8,305 bases of DNA from CAWKAV01 sp963847735 (GTDB lineage Bacteria > Desulfobacterota > Desulfuromonadia > Desulfuromonadales > BM103). The stretch covers positions 1 through 8,305 of the forward strand of contig CAWKAV010000011.1 of the NCBI GenBank assembly GCA_963847735.1. Reading direction: 5' to 3'. This document shows positions 1 to 6,164 of this stretch, in pieces. A program made the translations under genes and the position numbers. Position 1 is the first letter of the stretch; each line of letters opens with the position of its first letter. The notes under the pieces were generated by a model, which was given only the letters and a program-made list of their open reading frames with translations, did no database searches and had not been told where the DNA came from.

Positions 1-84
1 GCAGCCGCCGGTCTGGCGATCGGCCTGAACGGCCTGATGACTACTTTTCTCCTGCCGCTTCTGATGGCGCTGTTCGGGTTTTGA
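1..84 (+). CDS. LrgB-family (CidB/LrgB, antiholin-like) membrane protein, C-terminal fragment
   Basis: The window opens inside a reading frame that ends at TGA 82-84 and encodes 27 residues. The tail reads AAGLAIGLNGLMTTFLLPLL followed by a short hydrophobic end. The A-G-(L/I)-A-(I/M)-G-L-N-G-L motif followed by a hydrophobic helix is how I remember the C-terminus of LrgB/CidB proteins, multi-pass inner membrane proteins linked to murein hydrolase control or small-molecule export. Only the last helix is visible, so another polytopic membrane protein remains possible. It lies about 40 bases upstream of the first promoter of the peptide cassette and is probably an unrelated flanking gene. No clear terminator follows it before that promoter. 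Confidence 0.6.
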   Translation, partial: AAAGLAIGLNGLMTTFLLPLLMALFGF

Positions 85-125
85 ATCTTGCCGGATCCCT
101 GAATGATTTCATCCCTCCTGTTTAT

Positions 126-155
126 TTGACACTCTGTCCTCAATCCAACTACAAT
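126..155 (+). promoter_or_regulatory. sigma70-type promoter upstream of the pqqD-like remnant and radical SAM genes
   Basis: TTGACA (126-131) is separated by 18 bases from TACAAT (150-155), a near-consensus sigma70 pair. Transcription would start near 162. A GAGAGG Shine-Dalgarno-like element (169-174) stands 10 bases before the ATG at 185. The promoter closely matches the one at 5393-5422: same -35, same 18-base spacer, and AATCCAACTA here against AATGCAACTA there at the same position. This suggests that promoter and gene were duplicated together. Confidence 0.65.
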
Positions 156-184
156 GAAAATAGCTTTTGAGAGGCTCATGTCGG

Positions 185-511
185 ATGAATTGTTACCAGC
201 TTTCCCCTCACGTTTTTATTGAAAGGTTTGACGAGGATGCGGTCATGCTGGTTGCTGACCGGGACGTGATGGTCACGGTCGATCACGTGGCAGCCCGGCT
301 GTGCCGGGCTCGGGAGACAGTTTTCTAACCAGACTCAGCATGTGGCCTTGTCTGCCATAAACAAAACGGTCATCGTTCGCTTTATGATGTTATCGACAAG
401 CTCGATAAATCCTATTCGTCGGTATCGATGAAACCGCACCTCGGCTGGTTGCTGACCTCGTCAAATCCCCTGCCACTCTCGCCGCTAAAGGAAGTAAGGA
501 AGCCGTATTGA
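185..511 (+). pseudogene. Decayed PqqD-like peptide-binding protein, interrupted by an in-frame TAA
   Basis: From ATG 185 the frame encodes MNCYQLSPHVFIERFDEDAV and continues through VADRDVMVTVDHVAA. This is nearly identical to the start of the intact PqqD-like protein at 5453 (MTRYQLSPHVYLEFFDEDAV, then IADRDVMVTVNHAAA). A TAA at 326-328 stops it after 47 residues. The same frame then stays open to TGA 509-511. It passes through HRSLYDVIDKLDKSY, which resembles the PqqD-family segment KRTLREIVDSLREVY of the protein at 5735. The full 109-codon span fits one PqqD domain, so this is best read as a nonsense-mutated gene rather than a short real one. The residues just before and after the TAA fit the paralogue poorly, so small indels are likely too. 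TAA is not a selenocysteine or pyrrolysine codon, so readthrough is not expected. The terminal TGA overlaps the ATG of the next gene as TGATG, as in a translationally coupled operon. Confidence 0.7.
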
Positions 512-1620
512 TGTCAGTCAAAGTGATGCGCACACCTCGATCGCTCGACCTTGAAATTACCAGTCGCTGTAATGCCAATTGCCATTACTGTTATTATCTC
601 AATAATCCCGATGTCAATTACTCCGATTTGCCAACTGCGACCTGGTTGACCTTTTTTGCAGAACTTGCCAGTTGCCAGGTAATGAATGTAACCCTGCAGG
701 GCGGCGAACCGTTGCTCAGAAAAGACTTTTTGACTCTGGTTGATGGAGTCGTGGCCAATCGCATGCGCTTTTCAGTTCTGACCAACGGCAGTCTGATGAC
801 TCCGCAGATAGCGGCGTATCTGAAAAATACTGGACGTTGTGATCAGGTTCAAGTGTCACTGGACGGATCGACCCCGGAGATTCATGAGAGCCTGCGTGGG
901 GCGGGAACTTTTGAACCGGCGCTTGCTGCGATCAGGCTCATGTTGGAATACGAACTGCCTGTAACCGTGCGGGTGACAATTCATCCTGGCAATGTGGACG
1001 ACCTGCCACAGCTCGCCGCGCTGCTGCTTGACGAAATGGCGTTGCCGGCATTCAGCACCAATTCTGCCTCATCTCTGGGAGCTTCGGCCAAATATGGCCC
1101 TGAAGTCTTTCTAAGCATTAAGGAACGGCTCAGGGCGATGCGGATCCTGGCGCGGCTCGACAGCGAATTCCCTGGCCGGATCCTGGCGAATGCCGGCCCT
1201 TTGGCCGACTGGCACATGTTCAACGCAATGGAAGATGCCCGACGTACCGGAGTCCCGATTCCAGGTCGCGGTCGCCTGGTCGGTTGTGGCTGTACCTTTG
1301 ACAAGCTCGCGGTCCGCTCGGATGGTGCTTATATCCCTTGCGTGATGCTGCCGCAGATGGTATTGGGCAAGATTGGTAATGATGCCCTTGCCGAGGTCTG
1401 GCAGAACGCCATAGCGTTGCACAGCTTGCGCTCGCGCTTGCAGATACCGCTCGATACCTTTGCCGAGTGCCGGGAATGCGTCTGGCACGAAAGCTGTACC
1501 GGCAACTGTCCCGGCACAGCTTTTACCGGGACCGGGGAGGTCAACCGTCCTTGTCCGCATACCTGCCTGAAGCGGTTTCACGAGGCACTCACTGCCGAAG
1601 GATTATCGTTATGGACATGA
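511..1620 (+). CDS. scmE: Radical SAM/SPASM peptide-modifying enzyme, ScmE-like
   Basis: A 369-residue cytoplasmic enzyme predicted to cleave S-adenosylmethionine to the 5'-deoxyadenosyl radical and modify a ribosomal peptide. The radical SAM cluster is C20-x3-C24-x2-C27 (SRCNANCHYCYY), with the SAM-contacting GGEP at 64-67 and SLDG near 116. The C-terminal SPASM domain, which usually holds auxiliary Fe-S clusters, has cysteines at about 259, 261, 277, 320, 323, 329, 333, 348 and 352. The length fits PqqE-like enzymes. ATG 511 is chosen because AAGGA (496-500) is 10 bases upstream; TTG 508 is the alternative. The N-terminus (KVMRTPRSLDLEITSRCN) agrees with my memory of ScmE of the SynChlorMet cassette, one of its two radical SAM enzymes. 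The symbol rests on that memory plus the neighbours. It overlaps the next gene by 10 bases. The likely substrates are the Cys-rich peptides at 2848 and 6229. Confidence 0.85.
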   Translation: MSVKVMRTPRSLDLEITSRCNANCHYCYYLNNPDVNYSDLPTATWLTFFAELASCQVMNVTLQGGEPLLRKDFLTLVDGVVANRMRFSVLTNGSLMTPQIAAYLKNTGRCDQVQVSLDGSTPEIHESLRGAGTFEPALAAIRLMLEYELPVTVRVTIHPGNVDDLPQLAALLLDEMALPAFSTNSASSLGASAKYGPEVFLSIKERLRAMRILARLDSEFPGRILANAGPLADWHMFNAMEDARRTGVPIPGRGRLVGCGCTFDKLAVRSDGAYIPCVMLPQMVLGKIGNDALAEVWQNAIALHSLRSRLQIPLDTFAECRECVWHESCTGNCPGTAFTGTGEVNRPCPHTCLKRFHEALTAEGLSLWT

Positions 1621-2696
1621 ACCAGCCGGCATTGACGACACTGTATGCCTATCTTACCAGCGGCTGCAATTGTGCCTGCCGGCACTGCTGGTTTGTTCCC
1701 GACCCCTCCCTGCCTGGCAGAGCGGATACCGTCCTCGTCCCTGATCAACTGCGTCGGGTGATCGAACAGGCACTGCCGCTTGGTCTTACCTCCATCAAGT
1801 GGACCGGCGGTGAGCCGACCTTTCACCCGCGATTTCCAGATTTTCTTGCAATGCAGAGGGAGTTTGGCTTGACGGGGAGCATCGAAACCAACGGCATGCT
1901 GGTCGATGCGGAACTGGCGGCAGGGCTGAGGGAGTCCGGGGTCCATAGCGTTTCGGTAAGTCTCGATGGAGCAGAAGCGGCAACCCACGATGCAATCCGT
2001 GGCGTCAAGGGTGGCTTTGAGCGCACCTGCCGCGGAATTCGCGCATTGGTGGCTGCCGGCTATCGGCCGGAGATAATCCTGACTCTGCAGCGGGCCAACC
2101 TTGCCGAACTGCCGGAACTGTTCACTCTGGCCAATGAACTGGGTGCCGGGGCAGTCAAACTGAATGTGCTGCAGCCGGTCCTGCGCGGGCAAAAGCTTGC
2201 CCAGGAGGGAGAGGCATTGGCAGTTAATGAGATTCTCGAAGTCGCACGTTCAATAGAGGCTGCTGCGGAAAAGCACGGCAACATCCCGATCCAGCTGGAT
2301 GTGCCCATGGCCTTCCGCCCCTTGTCAGGGGTCCTCTCCGGAGAAAATGCTGGCAGCTGCAACATCATGCATGTGCTCGGCATCCTGCCGTCTGGACAGT
2401 ATGCCTTATGTGGTGTTGGCCAGCACGTGCCGGAACTGGCCATGGGTGGGATCGATGAGGTCGAGCTCGAAAAAGTCTGGCGTGAGCATCCCATCCTCGT
2501 CAGGATACGGCTAGGGTTGCCGCGCAAACTGCAGGGGGTTTGCAGCCGCTGCCTGATGCAGTCGGGCTGCCTCGGCAGCTGCATCGCTTCCAACTACCAG
2601 CTTTCCGGGGACTTGTTGGCCCCTTACTGGTTTTGCCGCCAGGCTGATGAAGCGGGGCTTTTCCCGAAGCAGCGGTTGCGTCCGAAGAAGCTTTAA
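1611..2696 (+). CDS. scmF: Second radical SAM/SPASM peptide-modifying enzyme, ScmF-like
   Basis: A 361-residue enzyme with the radical SAM cluster C19-x3-C23-x2-C26 (TSGCNCACRHCWFVP), GGEP at 66-69 and SLDG at 117-120. The C-terminal SPASM region has cysteines at about 250, 267, 311, 314, 320, 324 and 342. It is clearly divergent from the enzyme just upstream, so the pair is probably not a recent duplication and may carry out two different reactions. ATG 1611 is preferred because GAAGGA (1597-1602) lies 8 bases upstream; ATG 1617, which forms ATGA with the upstream stop, is the alternative. The reading frame is open upstream of 1611, but that part overlaps scmE and is not homologous-looking. 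The YLTSGCNCACRHCW start matches my memory of ScmF proteins (YLTEGCNLACRHCW). A bonus cysteine (C21) sits inside the cluster motif. It shares the promoter at 126 and is translationally coupled to scmE. Confidence 0.85.
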   Translation: MDMNQPALTTLYAYLTSGCNCACRHCWFVPDPSLPGRADTVLVPDQLRRVIEQALPLGLTSIKWTGGEPTFHPRFPDFLAMQREFGLTGSIETNGMLVDAELAAGLRESGVHSVSVSLDGAEAATHDAIRGVKGGFERTCRGIRALVAAGYRPEIILTLQRANLAELPELFTLANELGAGAVKLNVLQPVLRGQKLAQEGEALAVNEILEVARSIEAAAEKHGNIPIQLDVPMAFRPLSGVLSGENAGSCNIMHVLGILPSGQYALCGVGQHVPELAMGGIDEVELEKVWREHPILVRIRLGLPRKLQGVCSRCLMQSGCLGSCIASNYQLSGDLLAPYWFCRQADEAGLFPKQRLRPKKL

Positions 2697-2788
2697 TGTC
2701 GTTACCGCTGCAATTATGGTTTCTGTTCATTAAAACGCACTGCTCAGGGCGCACATGACGACACGACTTCGCCTTTTCAGGGCCAGGC

Positions 2789-2817
2789 TTGTCATGATGA
2801 GCTTAACATGCTAGATT
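2789..2817 (+). promoter_or_regulatory. Promoter for the first Cys-rich peptide gene
   Basis: TTGTCA (2789-2794), a 17-base spacer and TAGATT (2812-2817) form a good sigma70-like pair, with an AT-rich stretch just downstream. Transcription would start near 2824, giving a leader of about 24 bases. GAGG (2840-2843) lies 4 bases before ATG 2848. A private promoter would let the peptide be made in excess over its enzymes, as is usual for RiPP precursors. Confidence 0.5.
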
Positions 2818-2847
2818 TAAAAAAATTTAGAGTATTTCTGAGGTGTT

Positions 2848-3054
2848 ATGAAACGTGTCTGGAAAGAGCCAATGGTGAGATCGATTGACTCATGTCAGCC
2901 GATTTTTGGCGAATGCAACCCCGGCGGATCGCCAGTCGCAGCCGGTGGTAATAAACAATGCACTTCGGGCCCCGGTGCTGCTGGTGCTAATGCAAACTGT
3001 ATCTCGGGAGGAAAGGCAAAAGCAAATTGCAATTCGGGGGGTAAAGTTCGATAG
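2848..3054 (+). CDS. Cys/Gly-rich RiPP precursor peptide 1
   Basis: A 68-residue peptide starting MKRVWKEPMVRSIDSCQPIF. Residues 1-23 match the peptide at 6229: KRVW, PMV, S-(I/V)-D, CQP, FG and a second Cys are shared. This is the probable leader. The W-x-x-P-(M/I)-x-(R/K/S) style of start is common in precursors recognised by PqqD-type domains. Cysteines are at 16, 23, 38, 51 and 61. The last three begin CTSGP, CISGG and CNSGG, each preceded two or three residues earlier by Asn, so the core is a loose threefold repeat of N-x(1-2)-C-x-S-G-(G/P) in Gly/Ala/Asn/Lys-rich sequence. There is no signal peptide or membrane segment. It lies directly after two radical SAM/SPASM enzymes, which supports its being their substrate. 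Final product, leader cleavage site and crosslinks cannot be read from the sequence. The start codon is fixed by GAGG four bases upstream and by the alignment with the second peptide. Confidence 0.8.
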   Translation: MKRVWKEPMVRSIDSCQPIFGECNPGGSPVAAGGNKQCTSGPGAAGANANCISGGKAKANCNSGGKVR

Positions 3055-3450
3055 CGAGGTTACCTTCCGCCTATGCAACATCAGTGAGGACTAAGATCTA
3101 GGTCCAGCCTCTCCCCAGCAGTCAGGACACTTACCGACTAACGGTCTGTCCTCAATCTTGCCAAACCTGTATTTCCGTTTTGCCGCAAATTCACCGTGTT
3201 GTACCATGACAACGCAAATTTTGAAGAACAATCTTCTTCTCTCTCGAAGTGATCTTGAAAACTGGTCCCGAGCAATGCGGGGCGGTCGGATCGCTCTAAC
3301 GTTGGAAATGTCCGGCAATCCGTGACCGACATCGCCGATTCGATCATGTCTTTATAACACCGTGTGATGTAAATTGGTCAAACATGATAATCCTCAGTGA
3401 AAAAATCTCCCGGTATTTCCCAAGGGCCATAAACATGATAAAACAAGCTG
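3055..3450 (+). other. Gene-poor stretch with no recognisable coding content
   Basis: No ORF here resembles anything I recognise. Two overlapping minus-strand frames (about 70 codons each, within 3091-3347) lack convincing ribosome sites and family features. A plus-strand ATG at 3387 opens only 28 codons. The stretch contains the imperfect hairpin at 3124-3152, listed separately. It may be an old gene remnant or the untranslated region between the peptide gene and the exporter gene; I cannot decide which. I see no transposase, tRNA or recombination-site signature. Confidence 0.5.
3124..3152. repeat. Imperfect inverted repeat downstream of peptide gene 1
   Basis: AGGACA (3124-3129) pairs with TGTCCT (3147-3152), and the inner ACCG (3133-3136) pairs with CGGT (3142-3145) around a five-base loop, with a bulge and mismatch between the two stems. 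It lies about 70 bases after the peptide stop codon. There is no U-run after it, so a Rho-independent terminator is not well supported. A 3'-end stabilising hairpin or a protein site is equally possible. Confidence 0.35.
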
Positions 3451-3570
3451 ATGTCATCAACCCGAGATAAATTGTCGAAAAATCCTGTCCGGACGCGACT
3501 GAAGGCTGTTTTAAGCCTGTACAGGGCCTGGCGACTGGTCTGGTCTGCGGCACCGCGCTGGACTCTGATC
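3451..3570 (+). pseudogene. N-terminal segment of the ABC exporter, out of frame with the rest
   Basis: From ATG 3451 the frame encodes about 40 residues including LKAVLSLYRAWRLVWSAAPR and then WTLIS. This is the usual beginning of exporter half-transporters just before their first membrane helix. Past about 3570 the same frame becomes Cys/Gly/Asp-rich nonsense to a stop near 3819, while the continuation of the helix (SVHVLIVVQAILPLLTLVLL) appears in the frame one base further on, open from a TGA at 3566. Joining the two gives a natural exporter N-terminus and a total of about 620 residues. I infer a single-base insertion or two-base deletion around 3567-3575. The ATG lacks a clear Shine-Dalgarno sequence. 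Confidence 0.65.
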
Positions 3571-3586
3571 AGTTCATGTTCTCATT

Positions 3587-5311
3587 GTGGTACAGGCGAT
3601 TCTCCCCCTGCTGACGCTGGTGCTGCTCAAACAGATCGTCGATTCTTTGGGGACTGCTCTCTCAGACAGGGGAGAAACGGCTTTTGCCGGCGTTGCTCTC
3701 TGGATTGGTTTGGCCGGTCTGGTCGCGTTGGCGGCCGCGCTGGCCAATGCTGTTGGTGGCTATGTCTCCGAAGCCCAAGCCCTTGCAGTCACCGATCATG
3801 TCAATGGGGTCATTCATAAGAAATCGATCGCAGTCGATCTCGGTTACTACGAAGACCCGTCTTTTCACGACACCCTGCAACTTGCGCAACAGCAGGCACC
3901 GATCCGGCCGGCGAATATCGTCAACGGGTTGCAGAAGACGCTACAGCACCTGCTGATCCTGATCGGCATCGTCAGCCTGCTCTTTGCCAGCCATTGGGCG
4001 ATTGGACTGGCGCTGCTGCTGGCAGCTCTACCGACCGGAGTGATCCGTTTGGCCTATGCTCGCCAGTTGTTCAGCTTTGAGCAAAGTCGGATTGAGCTTG
4101 AGCGACAGTCCTGGAACTACCACTGGATGATGACCAGCCTCGACTTTGCCAAGGAGATCCGCCTGCTTGGTATTGGCCCACTTTTTTCCGGGCGTTTCAA
4201 GGCGCTGTGCAAACAGTTGCGCAACGGACGTCTCGAAATCACTGCGCGTCGGGCCAGACGCGATCTGCTGGCACAGGGATGCGCAGTGTTGGTGCTCTAC
4301 GCGACCTTGGCGACCATGGCATATTACTCGATCCGCGGGAGTATGACGCTTGGTGTTGTGGTTATGTATTTCCAGGGGTATCAGCGGGCACTTTCTGCCC
4401 TGCAGAATGTCCTGCAGGGGTTGGCCTCGCTCTATGAGGATAACCTCTTCCTCAGGCATTTCTACGATTTTCTCGATCTTCCGACCAGCGTCGAACAGGA
4501 TACGGGCATCGATTTGCCTCCAGAACCACCGGTTACGGGCCTGGCTTGCAGGGATTTGCACTTCACCTATCCCAGCCGCACGGAAGAAACCCTCAAAGGC
4601 ATTGACCTTGACATCAAGCCCGGTGAAATCGTGGCCCTGGTCGGCCTTAACGGTGCCGGCAAAACCACGCTGGCCAAGCTGGTCTGCCGGTTGTATGATC
4701 CGCACCAAGGCGTCGTGACCTGGGAAGGGCAGGATTTGAAGAACGTGCGGCCAAAAAGCTGGCGGCGGCTGGTGAGTGTAGTCAGCCAGGATTTCGCGCA
4801 ATTCGACCTGAATATTGCCGAGAATATCTGGCTCGGCGATGTTGAGAGTGACATGATCAATGAAAAGATCATGAACGCCGCTGAGAAAGCCGGCGCCGAC
4901 AAGGTGATAGAACAATTCCCCGACGGGCTCAACACGTCCCTGGGAACACAGTTCTGTGCAGGCCAGGAGTTGAGCACTGGCGAATGGCAGAGGATTGCCC
5001 TGGCCAGGGCCTGGTTCCGGCAGGCACAGCTGTTGATTCTCGATGAACCGAGCAGTGCCCTCGACCCGTTGGCTGAAGCCGCGATGATCAAGTCGTTTCG
5101 AGAGGTCATCGGACAGCGCAGTGCGCTGATTATAAGTCATCGGATGTCAACCGTCCGACTGGCCGATCACATCTATGTGCTCGACCGCGGCCGGATAGTT
5201 GAACAGGGGAGCCATGCTGACTTGATCGCGTTAAGCGGTCACTATCATCGGCTCTACACAGCCCAGTCGGACTACTACAAGACTGACCCGGTGGCGCAGC
5301 CTATGATATAG
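3587..5311 (+). CDS. ABC exporter: fused membrane domain and ATPase (N-terminus lost to a frameshift)
   Basis: As an uninterrupted frame from GTG 3587 it encodes 574 residues. Hydrophobic helices fill roughly the first 260 residues, followed by a complete ATPase domain: Walker A GLNGAGKTT at about 353-361, Q-loop SVVSQDFAQFD, a degenerate signature LSTGEWQR at about 462 in place of LSGGQ, Walker B LLILDEPSSALDP with its Asp near 486, and the H-loop ISHR near 518. This is a homodimer-forming half-transporter of the MsbA/peptide-exporter type. It has no N-terminal C39 peptidase domain, so it would not remove a leader itself. GTG 3587 has no ribosome site and falls inside the first membrane helix. 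The true start is probably ATG 3451 in another frame, so the gene is either disrupted or carries a sequencing indel. The context makes export of the modified peptide the likely role. Confidence 0.85.
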   Translation: MVQAILPLLTLVLLKQIVDSLGTALSDRGETAFAGVALWIGLAGLVALAAALANAVGGYVSEAQALAVTDHVNGVIHKKSIAVDLGYYEDPSFHDTLQLAQQQAPIRPANIVNGLQKTLQHLLILIGIVSLLFASHWAIGLALLLAALPTGVIRLAYARQLFSFEQSRIELERQSWNYHWMMTSLDFAKEIRLLGIGPLFSGRFKALCKQLRNGRLEITARRARRDLLAQGCAVLVLYATLATMAYYSIRGSMTLGVVVMYFQGYQRALSALQNVLQGLASLYEDNLFLRHFYDFLDLPTSVEQDTGIDLPPEPPVTGLACRDLHFTYPSRTEETLKGIDLDIKPGEIVALVGLNGAGKTTLAKLVCRLYDPHQGVVTWEGQDLKNVRPKSWRRLVSVVSQDFAQFDLNIAENIWLGDVESDMINEKIMNAAEKAGADKVIEQFPDGLNTSLGTQFCAGQELSTGEWQRIALARAWFRQAQLLILDEPSSALDPLAEAAMIKSFREVIGQRSALIISHRMSTVRLADHIYVLDRGRIVEQGSHADLIALSGHYHRLYTAQSDYYKTDPVAQPMI

Positions 5312-5392
5312 AAGGGCCGTTGTGCTGCCTGCACATGGTTCGTTGATGCTTTATTTCCTGTCAGATAATTGGCCTGGAAATAGCTTGTCGAA

Positions 5393-5422
5393 TTGACATG
5401 CACCGTAGAATGCAACTAGTCT
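5393..5422 (+). promoter_or_regulatory. Promoter for the pqqD-like/scmD pair
   Basis: TTGACA (5393-5398), an 18-base spacer and TAGTCT (5417-5422). The -10 is weaker than in the counterpart at 126-155, but the spacer length and the AATGCAACTA block just before and into the -10 are shared, as is the distance to the start codon (30 bases here, 29 there). Transcription would begin near 5429. Confidence 0.5.
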
Positions 5423-5452
5423 GGAAATGTGACCGTAGATAAATTTATGCGC

Positions 5453-5734
5453 ATGACCCGTTATCAGCTCTCCCCTCATGTCTACCTCGAATTCTTTGAT
5501 GAGGATGCGGTTTTCTTTATCGCCGATCGGGATGTCATGGTAACGGTCAACCATGCGGCTGCACAAATTTTTGTAAAGGCCTTTGCCTCTGTCGGTCAGA
5601 GATCCTTCAATCGTAGCGACTGTGCCGCTTTCCTGCTGGAGCATTACGACCTCCTAGTCGAGGAGGCAGAAGGTGAGGCTGTTGCGCTGCTCGCTTTCGG
5701 GCGGCGCAATCGCATGATCTTAAGGGAGGTATAA
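5453..5734 (+). CDS. PqqD-like protein, intact paralogue of the remnant at 185
   Basis: A 93-residue protein starting MTRYQLSPHVYLEFFDEDAV and continuing FFIADRDVMVTVNHAAAQIF. The layout of a beta-rich N-terminal half with a 'value then N-x-A-A' segment followed by two helices fits PqqD-family RiPP recognition domains (about 90 residues), though it is more divergent than the next gene. Such domains bind precursor leaders and present them to radical SAM enzymes. ATG 5453 is chosen because it aligns with the start of the remnant at 185. In-frame ATG 5447 and GTG 5429 are alternatives, and none has a clear Shine-Dalgarno sequence: the GAGAGG present in the paralogue is replaced here by AGATAA. 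The stop TAA (5732-5734) directly abuts the TTG start of the next gene, implying coupled translation. Its role relative to the second PqqD protein is unknown; one may serve each radical SAM enzyme. Confidence 0.7.
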   Translation: MTRYQLSPHVYLEFFDEDAVFFIADRDVMVTVNHAAAQIFVKAFASVGQRSFNRSDCAAFLLEHYDLLVEEAEGEAVALLAFGRRNRMILREV

Positions 5735-6040
5735 TTGAGCACACGCTTGTTGACTGTCGATTTTGAGTCACGTCTGGCACCCAACCCGAACCTGGTCCTG
5801 CGCATCGAAGATGACGACTGCGGCCTGTTGTTTGACCCGGATAGCGGCAGTGTCCAGATGCTTAACGATTCAGCTATCGAGGTCTGGCAACGGCTTGACG
5901 GCAAACGGACCCTGCGTGAAATCGTGGACAGCCTGAGAGAGGTTTATGCAGAGATGACACCGGAGTCCGACCAGGAGGTGCTCGGCCTGGTTAATCACCT
6001 TGCAGAGCTTGGCGCGGTTGGGGTCTGGGAGGAGGAATGA
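5735..6040 (+). CDS. scmD: PqqD-family peptide chaperone, ScmD-like
   Basis: A 101-residue protein with clear PqqD features: LAPNPNLVLRIEDDDCGLLF, then DPDSGSVQMLNDSAIEVWQR, then LDGKRTLREIVDSL, matching the family pattern of a hydrophobic strand, a 'D-x-x-(T/S)-G' turn, 'LN-x-(S/T)-A', and 'LDG-x-x-(T/S)-x-x-(E/D)-I' helix. These small cytoplasmic proteins bind RiPP leader peptides and dock on radical SAM/SPASM partners. It starts with TTG 5735, five bases after a strong GGAGG (5725-5729) within AAGGGAGGT, immediately following the stop of the previous gene. The 'NPNLVLR ... LLFDPDSG ... LN ... W-x-RLDG' pattern agrees with my memory of ScmD of the SynChlorMet cassette. It ends in an acidic GVWEEE tail. 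Confidence 0.8.
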   Translation: MSTRLLTVDFESRLAPNPNLVLRIEDDDCGLLFDPDSGSVQMLNDSAIEVWQRLDGKRTLREIVDSLREVYAEMTPESDQEVLGLVNHLAELGAVGVWEEE

Positions 6041-6044
6041 GGCC

Positions 6045-6149
6045 ATGTCACACGTAAACCATCCCTTCTCGGCCTGGCAACCGTTTTGGAGGCATTTGAG
6101 CCGCTTCTTATCGAAAGAGCGGCGGCCCCAGACGGTAGAACCGGGCTGA
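6045..6149 (+). CDS. Possible small protein (34 residues), unknown function
   Basis: ATG 6045 follows scmD by four bases and has a good ribosome site (GGAGGA 6031-6036, eight bases upstream, inside the end of scmD). It encodes MSHVNHPFSAWQPFWRHLSR and a further 14 mostly basic and polar residues to TGA 6147-6149. The middle could form an aromatic, positively charged amphipathic helix. No family is recognised. The position and ribosome site favour translation, but the ORF is short enough to occur by chance, and the region could simply be leader upstream of the peptide promoter. It has no cysteines, so it is unlikely to be a third precursor of the same type. Confidence 0.35.
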   Translation: MSHVNHPFSAWQPFWRHLSRFLSKERRPQTVEPG

Positions 6150-6164
6150 ACAAAGAGTCACGGG

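Noticed and set aside
326..328. Possible recoded stop codon in the PqqD-like remnant
   Set aside because: The codon is TAA, which is not used for selenocysteine or pyrrolysine, and the residues around it fit the intact paralogue poorly, so decay is simpler.
2669..2711. Inverted repeat GCAGCGGT/ACCGCTGC spanning the end of scmF as a terminator
   Set aside because: The loop is about 27 bases and no T-run follows; eight paired bases at that distance can occur by chance.
2959..3051. Peptide 1 core as a CRISPR-like or tandem DNA repeat
   Set aside because: The repetition is at the amino acid level (CxSG units) with irregular spacing; the DNA is not a regular repeat and no CRISPR-type array is present anywhere in the window.
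2885..3094. A 69-codon frame starting at ATG 2885 overlapping peptide 1 in another frame
   Set aside because: It has no ribosome site of its own and no counterpart at the second peptide, where the conserved frame is that of the Cys-rich peptide.
3146..3158. A 13-base match (TCTGTCCTCAATC) to the promoter spacer region at 134-146
   Set aside because: One exact match of this length is about what chance allows in a window of this size, and it has no shared context.
3091..3347. Minus-strand ORFs of about 70 codons in the gene-poor stretch
   Set aside because: No family features, no good ribosome sites and mutual overlap; they cannot be supported as genes.
4028..5140. A long (370-codon) open frame on the minus strand opposite the ABC exporter
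   Set aside because: It lies antisense to a gene with full ABC motifs, has no recognisable domain, and is explained by codon bias of the real gene. The same applies to the minus-strand frames opposite the radical SAM genes (1111-1581, 1578-2192, 2060-2593).
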